29,014 bases of DNA from JBBQUP01 sp038212305 (GTDB lineage Bacteria; Bacteroidota; Bacteroidia; Bacteroidales; Marinilabiliaceae), in assembly GCA_038212305.1 (NCBI GenBank), contig JBBQUP010000037.1, positions 1 through 29,014 of the forward strand, read 5' to 3'. Below the pieces are notes generated by a model that worked only from the letters and a program-made list of their open reading frames with translations, was not told the origin of the DNA and ran no database searches. Both the position numbers and the translations under genes were made by a program. Positions 1-8,628 of the stretch are shown in pieces (the first letter of the stretch is position 1; the number at the start of each line of letters is the position of its first letter).

Positions 1-120
1 TTGTACAACAATACATTGATGCTCGAACGATTTATGTGCAGGTTTGCTATTAATCCAAACACTGCTAAAAATCAAAAAATTGTCAAAGAACTATTGGAAT
101 ACGGCAAAATTGCCGCTTAA
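1..120 (+). CDS. C-terminal end of an unrecognised ORF, probably from a mobile element (partial)
   Basis: The frame is open from base 1 to a TAA at 118-120 and gives 39 residues ending in TAKNQKIVKELLEYGKIAA. I do not recognise the family. The last 23 residues reappear, with two substitutions (N to Y and E to D), on the minus strand at about 28806-28876. Nucleotide similarity continues about 17 bases past the stop in both copies. Two dispersed copies, one of which truncates a gene, suggest the C-terminus of a transposase or another insertion-element protein. That is an inference from context, not from a domain match. The 5' part lies outside the window. Confidence 0.5.
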   Translation: MYNNTLMLERFMCRFAINPNTAKNQKIVKELLEYGKIAA

Positions 121-137
121 AATCTAACGGACTATTG
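49..137 (+). repeat. 89-bp inverted repeat, left copy (element 3' end)
   Basis: This stretch aligns without gaps to the reverse complement of 28788-28876, with roughly 9 to 10 mismatches by eye (about 90% identity). It covers the last 23 codons of the partial ORF, its stop and about 17 bases beyond, and both copies end at ACTATTG. Similarity stops abruptly there, as expected for the end of an insertion element. The end at 137 falls inside the 3' end of the truncated DUF5686 gene, whose TAG stop (132-134) is supplied by the repeat. Confidence 0.7.
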
Positions 138-698
138 AGATTCTGATGTAAAAATATTTCCCGCTTCCATTTTTTGACCGTTTACCGCCATCTTTTTAGC
201 AATAAGTTTTGGAAGTTTCTCGAAAAACAAGGATCCTTTAATATATACTTCAGCTTCGTAACTCTCGGCCTGATTTAAAAACTTGGGTGCATTAGCAATG
301 GCCTTTCTCATAATTGGATAGGCAGGATCTTCACCACCCGACATAACACGAACTTCTTTTAATTGATATTGATACTCATTGAGCACCACCTTTAAAACAA
401 TAGGTTCCGATTTATGAGGCATAATAGTTAGTTCTTTTTTCTCGAAACCTAACGATTGAAAGAAAAGATGATAGGTTTTATCAGCTGGAAGTTGAAACTC
501 AAATAATCCATCTTGATTGGTAGTGGTGCCCATGTTGGTCTCCTTAATAAAAATTGAGGCAGATGGAATTGTTCCTCCTTTCGAGTCAACAACTGAACCT
601 TTCACCACTTGTGAGAATCCATTAGAAGTAAAAAGAATTGAGAAAAAAAGCACAACAAATCCTAAAGAAGCATCTTTTTCGAATTTCCAATAAATCAT
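132..698 (-). pseudogene. DUF5686 / carboxypeptidase-regulatory-like protein, truncated after 188 residues
   Basis: The product starts with a hydrophobic signal peptide (about residues 11-30). A carboxypeptidase-D regulatory-like beta-sandwich follows at about 33-110, with VVDSKGGTIPSASIFIK, TTTNQDGLFEF and FQSLGFEKKELTI. The start of a DUF5686 domain follows at about 120-180, with DPAYPIMRKAIANAPKF and ESYEAEVYIKGSLFFEKLP. Family members are usually around 800 residues or more and carry a C-terminal outer-membrane barrel, so this copy has lost most of its length. The sequence ends within a few codons of the 89-bp repeat, and the stop lies inside that repeat, so an insertion or rearrangement probably cut the gene. 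A stable functional product is unlikely. Confidence 0.75.
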
Positions 699-1044
699 AG
701 TTCAGAAAAGTTAGTATTTAGGAACAATAAGAATATAATCATAAAAGCCTTCTTGCAAATCATCATTCCTAAATTAATCACCCAAACTCAAGGCTTACCA
801 AAACCATTTTTAACAAGAGTTATGCCAAAAAGCAATACAAAATACGTATTATATGATTGTTTGACGATAAACTTTACATTTTGTTACAAATGATTTGGCT
901 TAGCTATTTCAACCAATTATGATATTCGCTATTTTTGCTGAGTTAAATCAGGTTTTTAATTCAATAAACGAACGTCAAAAACGAACTATCAGACTAAAAA
1001 CCACCATTTTTTTGTTGCAAAACGACTAATTAAGAAGCACATAC
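699..1044. other. intergenic region between divergent genes (346 bp)
   Basis: This AT-rich spacer separates the truncated DUF5686 gene (leftward) from the aminotransferase (rightward). The only recognisable element is a TAnnTTTG-type box at 930-937. No ORF, tRNA or long inverted repeat was seen. Confidence 0.5.
930..937 (+). promoter_or_regulatory. Bacteroidota-type -7 box for the aminotransferase gene
   Basis: TATTTTTG matches the TAnnTTTG consensus of Bacteroidota primary-sigma promoters. It would start transcription near 943 and leave an untranslated leader of about 100 bases. The -33 region (around 905-910, TTTCAAC) is only a weak match to TTG, so the assignment is moderate. Confidence 0.4.
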
Positions 1045-2244
1045 ATGCCAACTATTTCGAACCGAGGAAACAACATGCCATCCTCGCCCATACGTAAGCT
1101 GGTTCCTTATGCAGAAGCTGCTAAGGCTAGAGGAGTAAAGGTTTTTCACCTAAACATTGGTCAACCTGACATTAAAACCCCGGAAGTTGCACTTGAGGCA
1201 ATTAAAAATGCCAACCTCAGGATTATTGAATATAGCCACTCTGCGGGAAATGAAAGCTATCGAAAAAAATTGGCAGCTTCCTATCGTTCGCTCAATATTG
1301 ACGTTGATTATAACGACATATTGATTACTACTGGAGGATCTGAAGCAGTGGTTTTTGCATTTATGTGCTGCATGGATTCGGGCGATGAAATAATTGTTCC
1401 TGAACCTTTTTATGCCAACTACAGTGCGTTTGCTGTTATGGCTGGAGTAAAAGTAATACCAATAAGCTCAACCATTGAAACAGGGTTCTCCCTACCTCCT
1501 ATCGAAGATTTTGAAAAAGTAATTACTCCAAAAACCAAAGGAATACTTATTTGCAATCCGAATAACCCCACTGGTTATCTCTATTCGATGGATGAGATGC
1601 TAAAACTGAGGGATTTGATTGCAAAATACAATCTATATCTATTTTCAGACGAGGTTTACCGTGAGTTTTGTTACGATGGTTCAACTCACATTTCGGCCAT
1701 GCACTTAAAAGGCATTGAGCAAAATGTAATTCTAATCGATTCGGTTTCAAAAAGATATAGCGAATGCGGCGTTCGAATTGGAGCATTAATTTCGAAAAAC
1801 AAAGATGTAATTGCATCAGCACTTAAATTTGGGCAAGCTCGATTAAGTCCTCCATCGTTTGGACAAATAGCTGCCGAAGCCTCACTGAATACACCTCCCG
1901 AATATTTTAAAGAAGTTTACACCGAGTACATTGCCCGTCGTGATTTTTTAATCAATGGCTTAAACAAAATTCCAGGAGTATATAGCCCAATCCCCAAAGG
2001 TGCTTTCTACACTTTAGCTCAATTACCTGTTGATGATGCTGATAATTTTTGTCAATGGATTTTAAGCGATTTTGAGTATAACAAGCAAACCGTAATGATG
2101 GCACCAGCTAGCGGTTTTTACAGCGATCCAAAACTAGGAAAAAAGCAAGTTCGAATTGCCTACGTGCTCAACATAACCGACTTAGGCAATGCGCTCGAAA
2201 CATTAAAACACGCGTTGGAGGCTTATCCCGGTAGAACAATTTAA
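1045..2244 (+). CDS. PLP-dependent class I/II aminotransferase (aspartate/aromatic aminotransferase-like)
   Basis: This cytosolic fold-type I aminotransferase of 399 residues transfers an amino group between an amino acid and a 2-oxo acid through pyridoxal phosphate. Visible family residues are NPNNPTG at 171-177, Asp202 in FSDEVYREF (pairs with the pyridine nitrogen), the Schiff-base Lys236 in SVSKRYSECGVRIG, and Arg370 in QVRIAYV (substrate carboxylate). The length is normal for the family. The first ATG is kept because the N-terminus ISNRGNNMPSSPIRKLVPYA reads as family sequence; the internal Met11 would cut it. The exact substrate cannot be read from sequence. A strong terminator follows immediately, so it is probably monocistronic. 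Confidence 0.9.
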   Translation: MPTISNRGNNMPSSPIRKLVPYAEAAKARGVKVFHLNIGQPDIKTPEVALEAIKNANLRIIEYSHSAGNESYRKKLAASYRSLNIDVDYNDILITTGGSEAVVFAFMCCMDSGDEIIVPEPFYANYSAFAVMAGVKVIPISSTIETGFSLPPIEDFEKVITPKTKGILICNPNNPTGYLYSMDEMLKLRDLIAKYNLYLFSDEVYREFCYDGSTHISAMHLKGIEQNVILIDSVSKRYSECGVRIGALISKNKDVIASALKFGQARLSPPSFGQIAAEASLNTPPEYFKEVYTEYIARRDFLINGLNKIPGVYSPIPKGAFYTLAQLPVDDADNFCQWILSDFEYNKQTVMMAPASGFYSDPKLGKKQVRIAYVLNITDLGNALETLKHALEAYPGRTI

Positions 2245-2259
2245 CCACCTCACCATACA

Positions 2260-2284
2260 AACCGGCTAACAAAGCCGGTTTTTT
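2260..2284 (+). terminator. rho-independent terminator after the aminotransferase
   Basis: An 8-bp perfect stem AACCGGCT/AGCCGGTT encloses a 5-base loop and runs directly into six T residues. It lies 16 bases after the aminotransferase stop codon. Confidence 0.85.
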
Positions 2285-2326
2285 ATTGCCTTCAAAAGAC
2301 TGACTCCCCAAATCAATAGATTTTAC

Positions 2327-2334
2327 TATTTTTA
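2327..2334 (+). promoter_or_regulatory. possible -7 box directly upstream of the ABC permease start
   Basis: TATTTTTA differs from TAnnTTTG only at the last base and sits 4 bases before the ATG at 2339. If used, the transcript would be leaderless. No convincing -33 element was seen. Confidence 0.25.
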
Positions 2335-2338
2335 CCAT

Positions 2339-3583
2339 ATGAACCTCGAATTGTTTATTGCCAATAGAATAAAAGCCGGAGGCGTCTCAGGGAAAAAACT
2401 TGCTGGGCCAGTAATTTCGGTTGCAACCATAGGTGTTGCATTAGGATTAGCTGTGATGATTATTTCGGTTGCCGTTGGTATTGGGTTTAAAAAAGAGATC
2501 CGTCAAAAAGTAATCGGCTTTGGGTCGCACATTCAAGTGATGAGCTATGACTACAATCTTTCATATGAAGTTAATCCGATATCGAATGATAGTGCAATAG
2601 TTCAAGAAATCAATCGTATTCCCGGAGTTGCTAAAGTACAAAGGTTTATTTCAAAGCCAGGCATCATAAAAACGCCAACTAATGTTCATGGGCTAGTACT
2701 AAAAGGTGTTGGGAGCGATTACGATTGGCAATTCTTTAACCACATTTTAGTCAAAGGCAATGTTCTTAAAATATCAGATGATTCCCTTTCTAATAGCATT
2801 TTAATTTCGGAAAAAGCAGCTGAAATGCTAAATCTTACCGTTGGTGATGATGTGCCAATGTACTTTCTTCAACAAACAGTACGAGGACGAAAATTCACAG
2901 TTACCGGAATCTTTAACTCAGGTTTGCCTGAATTCGATGAGCTTTTTGCAATTGTTGACTTGCGTCATATTCAAAAATTAAACGGTTGGAAACCATCCCA
3001 GATAGCAGGTTACGAGATTACGATTAATGATTTTGATAACATTGACGAGATAGCCTCACAAATACAATTTATTACCAGTCAGCATATCGATCCAGACGGA
3101 ATTATGCTTAGAACAAGAACAATAGTACAAGCTCAACCGCAAATATTTAGTTGGCTCAATATTTTAGATACCAACATAGCTGTAATAATAATACTCATAC
3201 TTCTTGTAGCAGGATTAAACATGATTTCGGGACTGCTCATTCTAATATTAGAGCGCACCAATATGATTGGAGTATTAAAATCAATGGGAACAACCAATAA
3301 AAGCTTGAGAAAAATATTCCTATATATGGCCATATATATTATTGGAAGAGGTTTGTTGTGGGGCAATATTATTGGAGTTGGATTGTGCTTAATTCAAAAA
3401 TATACTGGTATTATATCACTCGACCCGGTTAACTATTATCTGGATAAGGTTCCCATTTCATTATCATTATTTCACCTTGTTTTAATAAACATAGGCTCAC
3501 TTTTATCAACCACCTTTATGCTGTTTGGACCTTCATACATAGTGTCAAAAATATCTCCGGCCAAGGCTATTCGGTTTGATTAA
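2339..3583 (+). CDS. LolC/LolE-like FtsX-family ABC transporter permease
   Basis: This inner-membrane permease has 414 residues. By family it would form part of an ABC complex that releases lipoproteins from the inner membrane (Lol type) or does related mechanotransmission work. One transmembrane helix lies near residues 25-50 (VATIGVALGLAVMIISVAVGIGF). A large periplasmic MacB-like domain follows at about 55-265, and three helices in an FtsX domain at about 275-410, with ERTNMIGVLKSMGTTNKSLRKIF as the cytoplasmic coupling loop and the typical end SPAKAIRFD. The partner ATPase (LolD) is not encoded nearby, so pairing is with a distant gene. The start is the only ATG consistent with the conserved N-terminus. 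LolC and LolE cannot be told apart here. Confidence 0.85.
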   Translation: MNLELFIANRIKAGGVSGKKLAGPVISVATIGVALGLAVMIISVAVGIGFKKEIRQKVIGFGSHIQVMSYDYNLSYEVNPISNDSAIVQEINRIPGVAKVQRFISKPGIIKTPTNVHGLVLKGVGSDYDWQFFNHILVKGNVLKISDDSLSNSILISEKAAEMLNLTVGDDVPMYFLQQTVRGRKFTVTGIFNSGLPEFDELFAIVDLRHIQKLNGWKPSQIAGYEITINDFDNIDEIASQIQFITSQHIDPDGIMLRTRTIVQAQPQIFSWLNILDTNIAVIIILILLVAGLNMISGLLILILERTNMIGVLKSMGTTNKSLRKIFLYMAIYIIGRGLLWGNIIGVGLCLIQKYTGIISLDPVNYYLDKVPISLSLFHLVLINIGSLLSTTFMLFGPSYIVSKISPAKAIRFD

Positions 3584-3764
3584 ATAAACCTCGATCCTTA
3601 AAATATAAAATACCAGAAAGCACTTGATAGTCAATCCAGCTAAAACAGATAAAAACTGGCAGAATGTAATTCTTTTCATCAGTTGAAGAAAAAGAATATG
3701 AACTTTTATAACTTTATAAAATCATCAATGATTTTGCTGTTTTTACTCATTCCATTTTATAAAC

Positions 3765-4765
3765 ATGAATAGTTTAACAGAGAAAAGACTAGACTATATA
3801 GATATTGCTAGAGGCATTGGCATTATTTTGGTGGCTTTTGTCCATGTGCAATTTGGATTTACAAAAATTTATATCGAGAGTTTCTTAATGCCACTATTTT
3901 TTTTTATTTCGGGCTTTTTATCTCATCATAACACACACAAAACCAATAAATCCTTTATAAGTAATCGATTTAAAAGATTGATGTACCCTTACTTTTTATG
4001 GAGTTCTATTTTATTTTTATTTTGGTTTCTATTTGACACCCATGAAGGGTTAGTATCATATAATCTATTTGGCATTGTATACGCATCCGGAGGAAAGCAA
4101 TTTATGGAATGGGGCATTATGCTTTGGTTTTTACCCTGCTTATTTTTGACAGAAACAATACACTATTTAGGATTAAAATATGGAAATAAATATGCTTCAG
4201 TCATTATACTTATCCTTTCCTTTACAGGATTCTTCATCAGTGGAAAATCTGTTTCTTATTTAACATGGAGCTTAAACATATCTTTAGCCATGCTACTTTT
4301 TTACCACATTGGCTTCATGGTTAAAATTTTTTCTGCAAGAATAACCTTCAGATGGCACATTATATCATACTCCTTCCGACGATCATATTCTTTTTCACAA
4401 CATCATATTATAATGGCCAAGTATCTACTTATCAAGGATTTTTCAACCACCCAATTCTGTACATAACATCTGGAATTTGCGGTGTAACTGCAATTTTGCT
4501 AATATCAAGATTATTAATAAACATTTCTATTTTAAAAAGCATTGGAGAGCACACTTTATTTATTTATGTATCTCATCTAAGAGCCTACACGCTATTCAAG
4601 ATAATTCAGGTTTATTTTTTAAAACTACCAATCACAGAATCAATAACATTCGCAATATCATATACAGCATTAGCCATAGCAATTCTGCTTCCCATATCAA
4701 GGTATGTGTCAAAAAAACTTCCATTTTTAATTTTTCATCCCATCCCCCTAAAACTAAAATTTTGA
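3765..4765 (+). pseudogene. acyltransferase-3 family membrane protein, broken by a -1 frameshift
   Basis: The first frame (3765 to about 4325) starts MNSLTEKRLDYIDIARGIG and has the acyltransferase-3 features: ARGIGIILVAFVHV with the catalytic-type His, and MPLFFFISGFL. Several hydrophobic helices follow, resembling fucose/O-acetyl transferases that acetylate cell-surface sugars. After FMVKIF the family-like sequence moves to another frame (HYIILLPTIIFFF, LKSIGEHTLFIYVSHL) and runs to 4765. Adding one T to the T6 tract at 4327-4332 joins both parts into one ORF of about 334 residues, normal for the family. The break could be a genuine null mutation, slippage-based switching or a sequencing error. 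The start at 3765 fits the conserved N-terminus. The phosphoethanolamine-transferase-like gene starts 16 bases downstream. Confidence 0.75.
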
Positions 4766-4780
4766 TTTTTTTGCCTTAAT

Positions 4781-6337
4781 ATGAAGAAAATATTCGATCA
4801 AAATAGTTTAATATTCTTAATCATCCTTTTGATTATAAGCGTTGCTATTGGATTGGCAAATTACATAAGGTTGCCACTGAAAAACATTGTGGACACACTA
4901 AATTTCACGGTACATGCTATTTTCGTAATTAGCACATTTTTAGGCGTATTGTATTTCGTAAGTATCAATCGCTATTTATTCATCCTTGCTTTTGGCCCCA
5001 TTCTTTTAATTGCATCAATAACCTCATGGAGCCTCTATATTCCCAACATCCCTATCTCATCAGGCATTATTGATGTCATGCAAAATACCGAATGGAATGT
5101 CACAAAAGAGTACATAACGCTAAGTATGGTACTATTTTTTCTTCTGTTTTTATCCCTTATTTCATACATATATTACATACGATTAAAAAGAATTAAACCA
5201 TTTAAAACTGGATACATCTTTCATTTTCTATTGGCCATATTGTTAATCTCGCAGGGATGGTATATTAATCGTAAAAGAAGCAATACAATTGAAAGACGTG
5301 TGCCATTTTCAGTAATCCCAGCTTTTAAGGAATATTCTAAAATAAATGCTGCCAGAAAACAAGATAGATTAGATATCGGAATAGATGCCAGGGCAAATAA
5401 AAGTGACTCATTGATTATCGTTCTGGTTTTAGGAGAGTCTGTTAGAAATGATCATTTGGGCATCAACGGTTACTTTCGAAACACAACGCCAAACCTTGCA
5501 AATTTAGGAGCAATTCCATTACCAAAAAACAAATCACTTTACACGTATACAGGTATTTCAATCCCCCAAATTCTCACAAGAGCAGACTCTGCAAACCCAC
5601 AAAGAGCCTATTCCGAAAAATCGATCATTGATATTTTTAATCGATGTAACTTTGACACCTATTGGTTCGCCAATCAAAATCCTGAATACAGCTATTACGC
5701 TATTGCTAAGTCAGCCCAAAACCTTATGTTAACCAGTTTAAATAGCGATGAATATTCGGATAAACTATGGACAGATCAGAATATACTTTCTGTCTTTAAT
5801 GAATCCATTAAACCGTCGAATAATAATAAACTTTTAATCTTACACACTATAGGATCGCACTGGTACTGCAACTATAGATACCCAGAAAATCTTAAAAAAT
5901 ACCTTCCAATTACCAAATCTCGATCCATAAATCACAACATCAAGGAGGAAATCATTAATTCCTACGATAACACAATTTTATATATGGATTTTTTTGTATC
6001 AAGCATCATCAACCTAGTTAAACATGAAAACTGCATCTTAATATATATATCCGATCATGGCGAACTGCTTGGCGAAAACAACCAATGGCTGCATGCTATT
6101 GAGCACGAAACATTACACAATGCCGCAAGCTTTATTTGAATGTCGGATAAATAAAAACAATTAAACCCTAAAAAAGCAAATGCACTCATCGTTAATAGAG
6201 AGATGAACATCAACAGCTCTTTTCTATTTCACTCAATTCTGGATGCTGCATCAATAAAAACAGATGTATTGGATTCTTTACAAAGCATATTTTTCAATTC
6301 CCAAATTGACAATAATAAAACACACTCTTCCAAATAA
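4781..6337 (+). pseudogene. phosphoethanolamine transferase-like sulfatase-fold membrane protein with two in-frame stop codons
   Basis: EptA/CptA-type enzymes are inner-membrane proteins that add phosphoethanolamine to lipid A or other surface glycans. About five N-terminal helices (residues 10-165) precede an alkaline-phosphatase-like domain. This carries GESVRNDHLGINGY (Ser in place of the usual Thr nucleophile), LHTIGSHWYCNYRYP and IYISDHGELLGENNQWLHA. The frame stops at TGA (6137-6139), but the same frame continues as MSDK, a TAA (6152-6154), then KQLNPKKANALIVNRE and SSFLFHSILDAASIKTDVLD to a final TAA at 6335-6337. The C-terminal FHSILD segment is characteristic of the family, and the two stops fall where relatives usually read W and Y (W-MSDK-Y). 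The full reading length of 518 codons is normal. It looks like a recently decayed gene; an active truncated product is doubtful. Confidence 0.75.
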
Positions 6338-6431
6338 TTACATGGTCAACAGCACACAAAAGCCTTCAAAAAATAAGTTAATGATGTCTTTTTTATTTCT
6401 CAAAATGTGACTATTTTGTGAAAAAAAGCAA

Positions 6432-7067
6432 ATGATTTCAATACCCCACGCTTTACCCGAATTGCTAAAAGTAGCCCTATCTGATTCCTTACCTGGAACA
6501 ACTGCTCATCAGCTTATGGCGCCTTTAAAACATAACCTATCTAACGATTATTCATTAAGTACACCCCGTAATAGTAGCGTATTAATATTACTATACAAAA
6601 AAGAGAATCAGTGGTGGTTTCCATTAATTAAACGTCCCGATTACCAAGGGCCGCATGGTGGGCAAATCAGTTTCCCAGGAGGCAAATGGGAACAAGAAGA
6701 TGCATCGCCCTGGCATACCGCTTTAAGGGAAACAAGGGAAGAACTAGGTGTTCAGCTACCAATTGAATGGTTAGGTGCTTTATCAAAAATGTATATTGCC
6801 CGTAGTAATTACATGGTATATCCTCATATTGGACAATTAAACGAAACTCCTTTTTTTTATCCAGATAAAAGAGAAGTTGAATTTATTCTAGAGGTTTCAT
6901 TAACAAAGTGGCTTTCGAGCAAACACACTCATTGGTTTAAACGTGAAACAGGGACCCAACCTATTTATGCACCCTATTATAAACTAAATGGCCATTGCGT
7001 TTGGGGCGCAACAGCCATGATGTTAAGTGAGTTTAAGCAAGTTATGAAGAATATTATTGCCTCATAA
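6432..7067 (+). CDS. NudL/Nudt7-like Nudix hydrolase (probable CoA pyrophosphatase)
   Basis: This cytosolic hydrolase of 211 residues probably splits the diphosphate bond of coenzyme A or its esters. The UPF0035-type motif LIKRPDYQGPHGGQISFPGG lies at residues 65-84 and runs into the Nudix box: Gly84, Asp90 and RETREELG at 99-106, with the metal-binding Glu cluster. This spacing matches the NudL subgroup, not MutT-type enzymes. The length is normal. The gene converges on the lytic transglycosylase gene and their 3' ends overlap by 14 bp. A TA-T-TTTG sequence just upstream resembles a -7 box with one base missing, so the promoter is uncertain. Confidence 0.85.
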   Translation: MISIPHALPELLKVALSDSLPGTTAHQLMAPLKHNLSNDYSLSTPRNSSVLILLYKKENQWWFPLIKRPDYQGPHGGQISFPGGKWEQEDASPWHTALRETREELGVQLPIEWLGALSKMYIARSNYMVYPHIGQLNETPFFYPDKREVEFILEVSLTKWLSSKHTHWFKRETGTQPIYAPYYKLNGHCVWGATAMMLSEFKQVMKNIIAS

Positions 7068-8490
7068 CATTTTTATAATGCTCGTATCTTTCAATAATTT
7101 CTTTTACATACTGATAAGGTTCTTGTCCTCGACAATAACCGAATTTAACAACTGGATCGTTAAAATACTCAGGTTTTGATTTATTAAGTAGGTAAAAATC
7201 AACATTATCGTCCCAAATCTTAGGATTTTTACCATTTTTTGTAGCTAATTGCATCGCATCTAACACGTGTCCAATACCCACATTATAAGATGCTAACACA
7301 AATTTAATACGTTCAGTAGGGTCTTCAATTCGAATGGCCATGCGTTCATCAAGCCATTTCAAAAGTTTTATTCCGCCACGAATATTTTCCTCAGGCGAAT
7401 TAACATCATGCACCCCAAAAACCTCAGCTGTTTCGGGCATAAGCTGCATTAAACCTTTGGCTCCAGCCCAGCTCTCGGCAGTGGGTGAGAATCGTGATTC
7501 CTGATAAATAAGAGACGCAATTAAACGCCAATCCCATTTAAAAGAGGCACTTTCGGACTTAATTAGAGGATCAAAAATAGAAACATCGCCACCTTTTAAT
7601 GAATTAAATCCCGCATCAACTAAATGAACCGATCGTGGATTTAAAAAATATTTTTGGTAGATACGCTCATACTTCGAGCTTTTCTTAAAACCTTTTAACC
7701 AAATATTTACCTCTTCTAATAAATGAGGGGAATTAGGTCGTACAGCCCAACCAATTTTTTGAGGAAAACTGATAGCTGTTTCAAAATCAATGTTATCATA
7801 AAAATAAGCATTAATACGAGCAACATTCTCATCACAAACTGTATAATCTATTTCACCTGCAGCGACCAAACCAATTAGTTGTTCTGATTCGTAATCTGGA
7901 ATCTCAATCACATTTATGGAGTCCCCAATTTCGTTAGCTAAATTTTTTAACCGATAGTAAAAAGCAGAACCTTTTTGAACATATATTGATTTATTAGCTA
8001 GCTCTAACTGATTTCGAATTAAAGGCGAAAAATGACTTGTCAGCTCAGATAAAACTCTTGAGTTTGACTTTCGTTGAACTAATACCTGCCTAGTATAACA
8101 GTGAGGTTCGGTAAAAGAGACATCGGCACTGCGCTCGTTCGTAATTGCTAAGTTAGATGCTATTAAATCAACATTGCAAGAGTTTAACTCTTTAAAGTTT
8201 TTCTCAACATCATTTGAAACGGTAACATCTAGTTTAACTCCTAAATGATTACATAACTCTTGAAGTAACTCTAACTGATACCCCATAGGTTTTCCTTTGT
8301 AAACAAAGTAGTTAGTTGAATTGTAATCAATCGAAACCCTCAGCTTTCCCTGCTTCCTAATTTCAGCCATATCAAAGCTTTTATCTGTAGCTTTAATTGA
8401 TTTTTTCGATTTATCATCTATTAATCCACAAGATGCAAACCATAAAATCAACCCCAAATAAATGCTAATTCGAATGTATGAATTTCCCAT
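7054..8490 (-). CDS. mltF: MltF-like membrane-bound lytic transglycosylase (lipoprotein)
   Basis: This envelope enzyme cleaves peptidoglycan between MurNAc and GlcNAc, forming 1,6-anhydromuropeptides. The chosen start at 8490 gives 478 residues and a clean lipoprotein signal ending in the lipobox FASC with Cys21; the upstream 24 in-frame codons have no signal and cross the promoter. A periplasmic solute-binding-type (SBP_bac_3) domain covers about 46-281. An SLT domain follows at about 315-470, with catalytic Glu331 in YQESRFSP and the motifs GAKGLMQLMPETA and ASYNVGIGHV. The two-domain layout is that of MltF. The 3' end overlaps the converging Nudix gene. Confidence 0.88.
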   Translation of the reverse strand: MGNSYIRISIYLGLILWFASCGLIDDKSKKSIKATDKSFDMAEIRKQGKLRVSIDYNSTNYFVYKGKPMGYQLELLQELCNHLGVKLDVTVSNDVEKNFKELNSCNVDLIASNLAITNERSADVSFTEPHCYTRQVLVQRKSNSRVLSELTSHFSPLIRNQLELANKSIYVQKGSAFYYRLKNLANEIGDSINVIEIPDYESEQLIGLVAAGEIDYTVCDENVARINAYFYDNIDFETAISFPQKIGWAVRPNSPHLLEEVNIWLKGFKKSSKYERIYQKYFLNPRSVHLVDAGFNSLKGGDVSIFDPLIKSESASFKWDWRLIASLIYQESRFSPTAESWAGAKGLMQLMPETAEVFGVHDVNSPEENIRGGIKLLKWLDERMAIRIEDPTERIKFVLASYNVGIGHVLDAMQLATKNGKNPKIWDDNVDFYLLNKSKPEYFNDPVVKFGYCRGQEPYQYVKEIIERYEHYKNVMRQ

Positions 8491-8513
8491 CTTTATCAAC
8501 TTAATTGAAAGCG

Positions 8514-8521
8514 CAAATTTA
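8514..8521 (-). promoter_or_regulatory. -7 box for the mltF-like gene
   Basis: On the minus strand TAAATTTG matches TAnnTTTG exactly. The predicted start of transcription is about 18 bases before the ATG at 8490, which supports that start over the upstream one. A weak TTTCG lies about 20 bases upstream as a possible -33 region. Confidence 0.55.
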
Positions 8522-8628
8522 CGAAAAAACTTTAACGAAAGTGTTAAAAAATCACAACACACATTAAAACAAGCACTTATACTTGACCAATGTATGCGAA
8601 TGACCTTCGAAACAGATCAAATTTGGGC

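Noticed and set aside
4477..4779. 100-codon ORF over the second half of the broken acyltransferase
   Set aside because: It is a shadow frame of 4352-4765, which carries the family-like hydrophobic sequence; its own translation shows no family features.
6137..6139. TGA read as tryptophan or selenocysteine in the phosphoethanolamine-transferase-like gene
   Set aside because: A TAA follows five codons later in the same frame, which recoding of TGA cannot explain, and no selenocysteine insertion element was seen.
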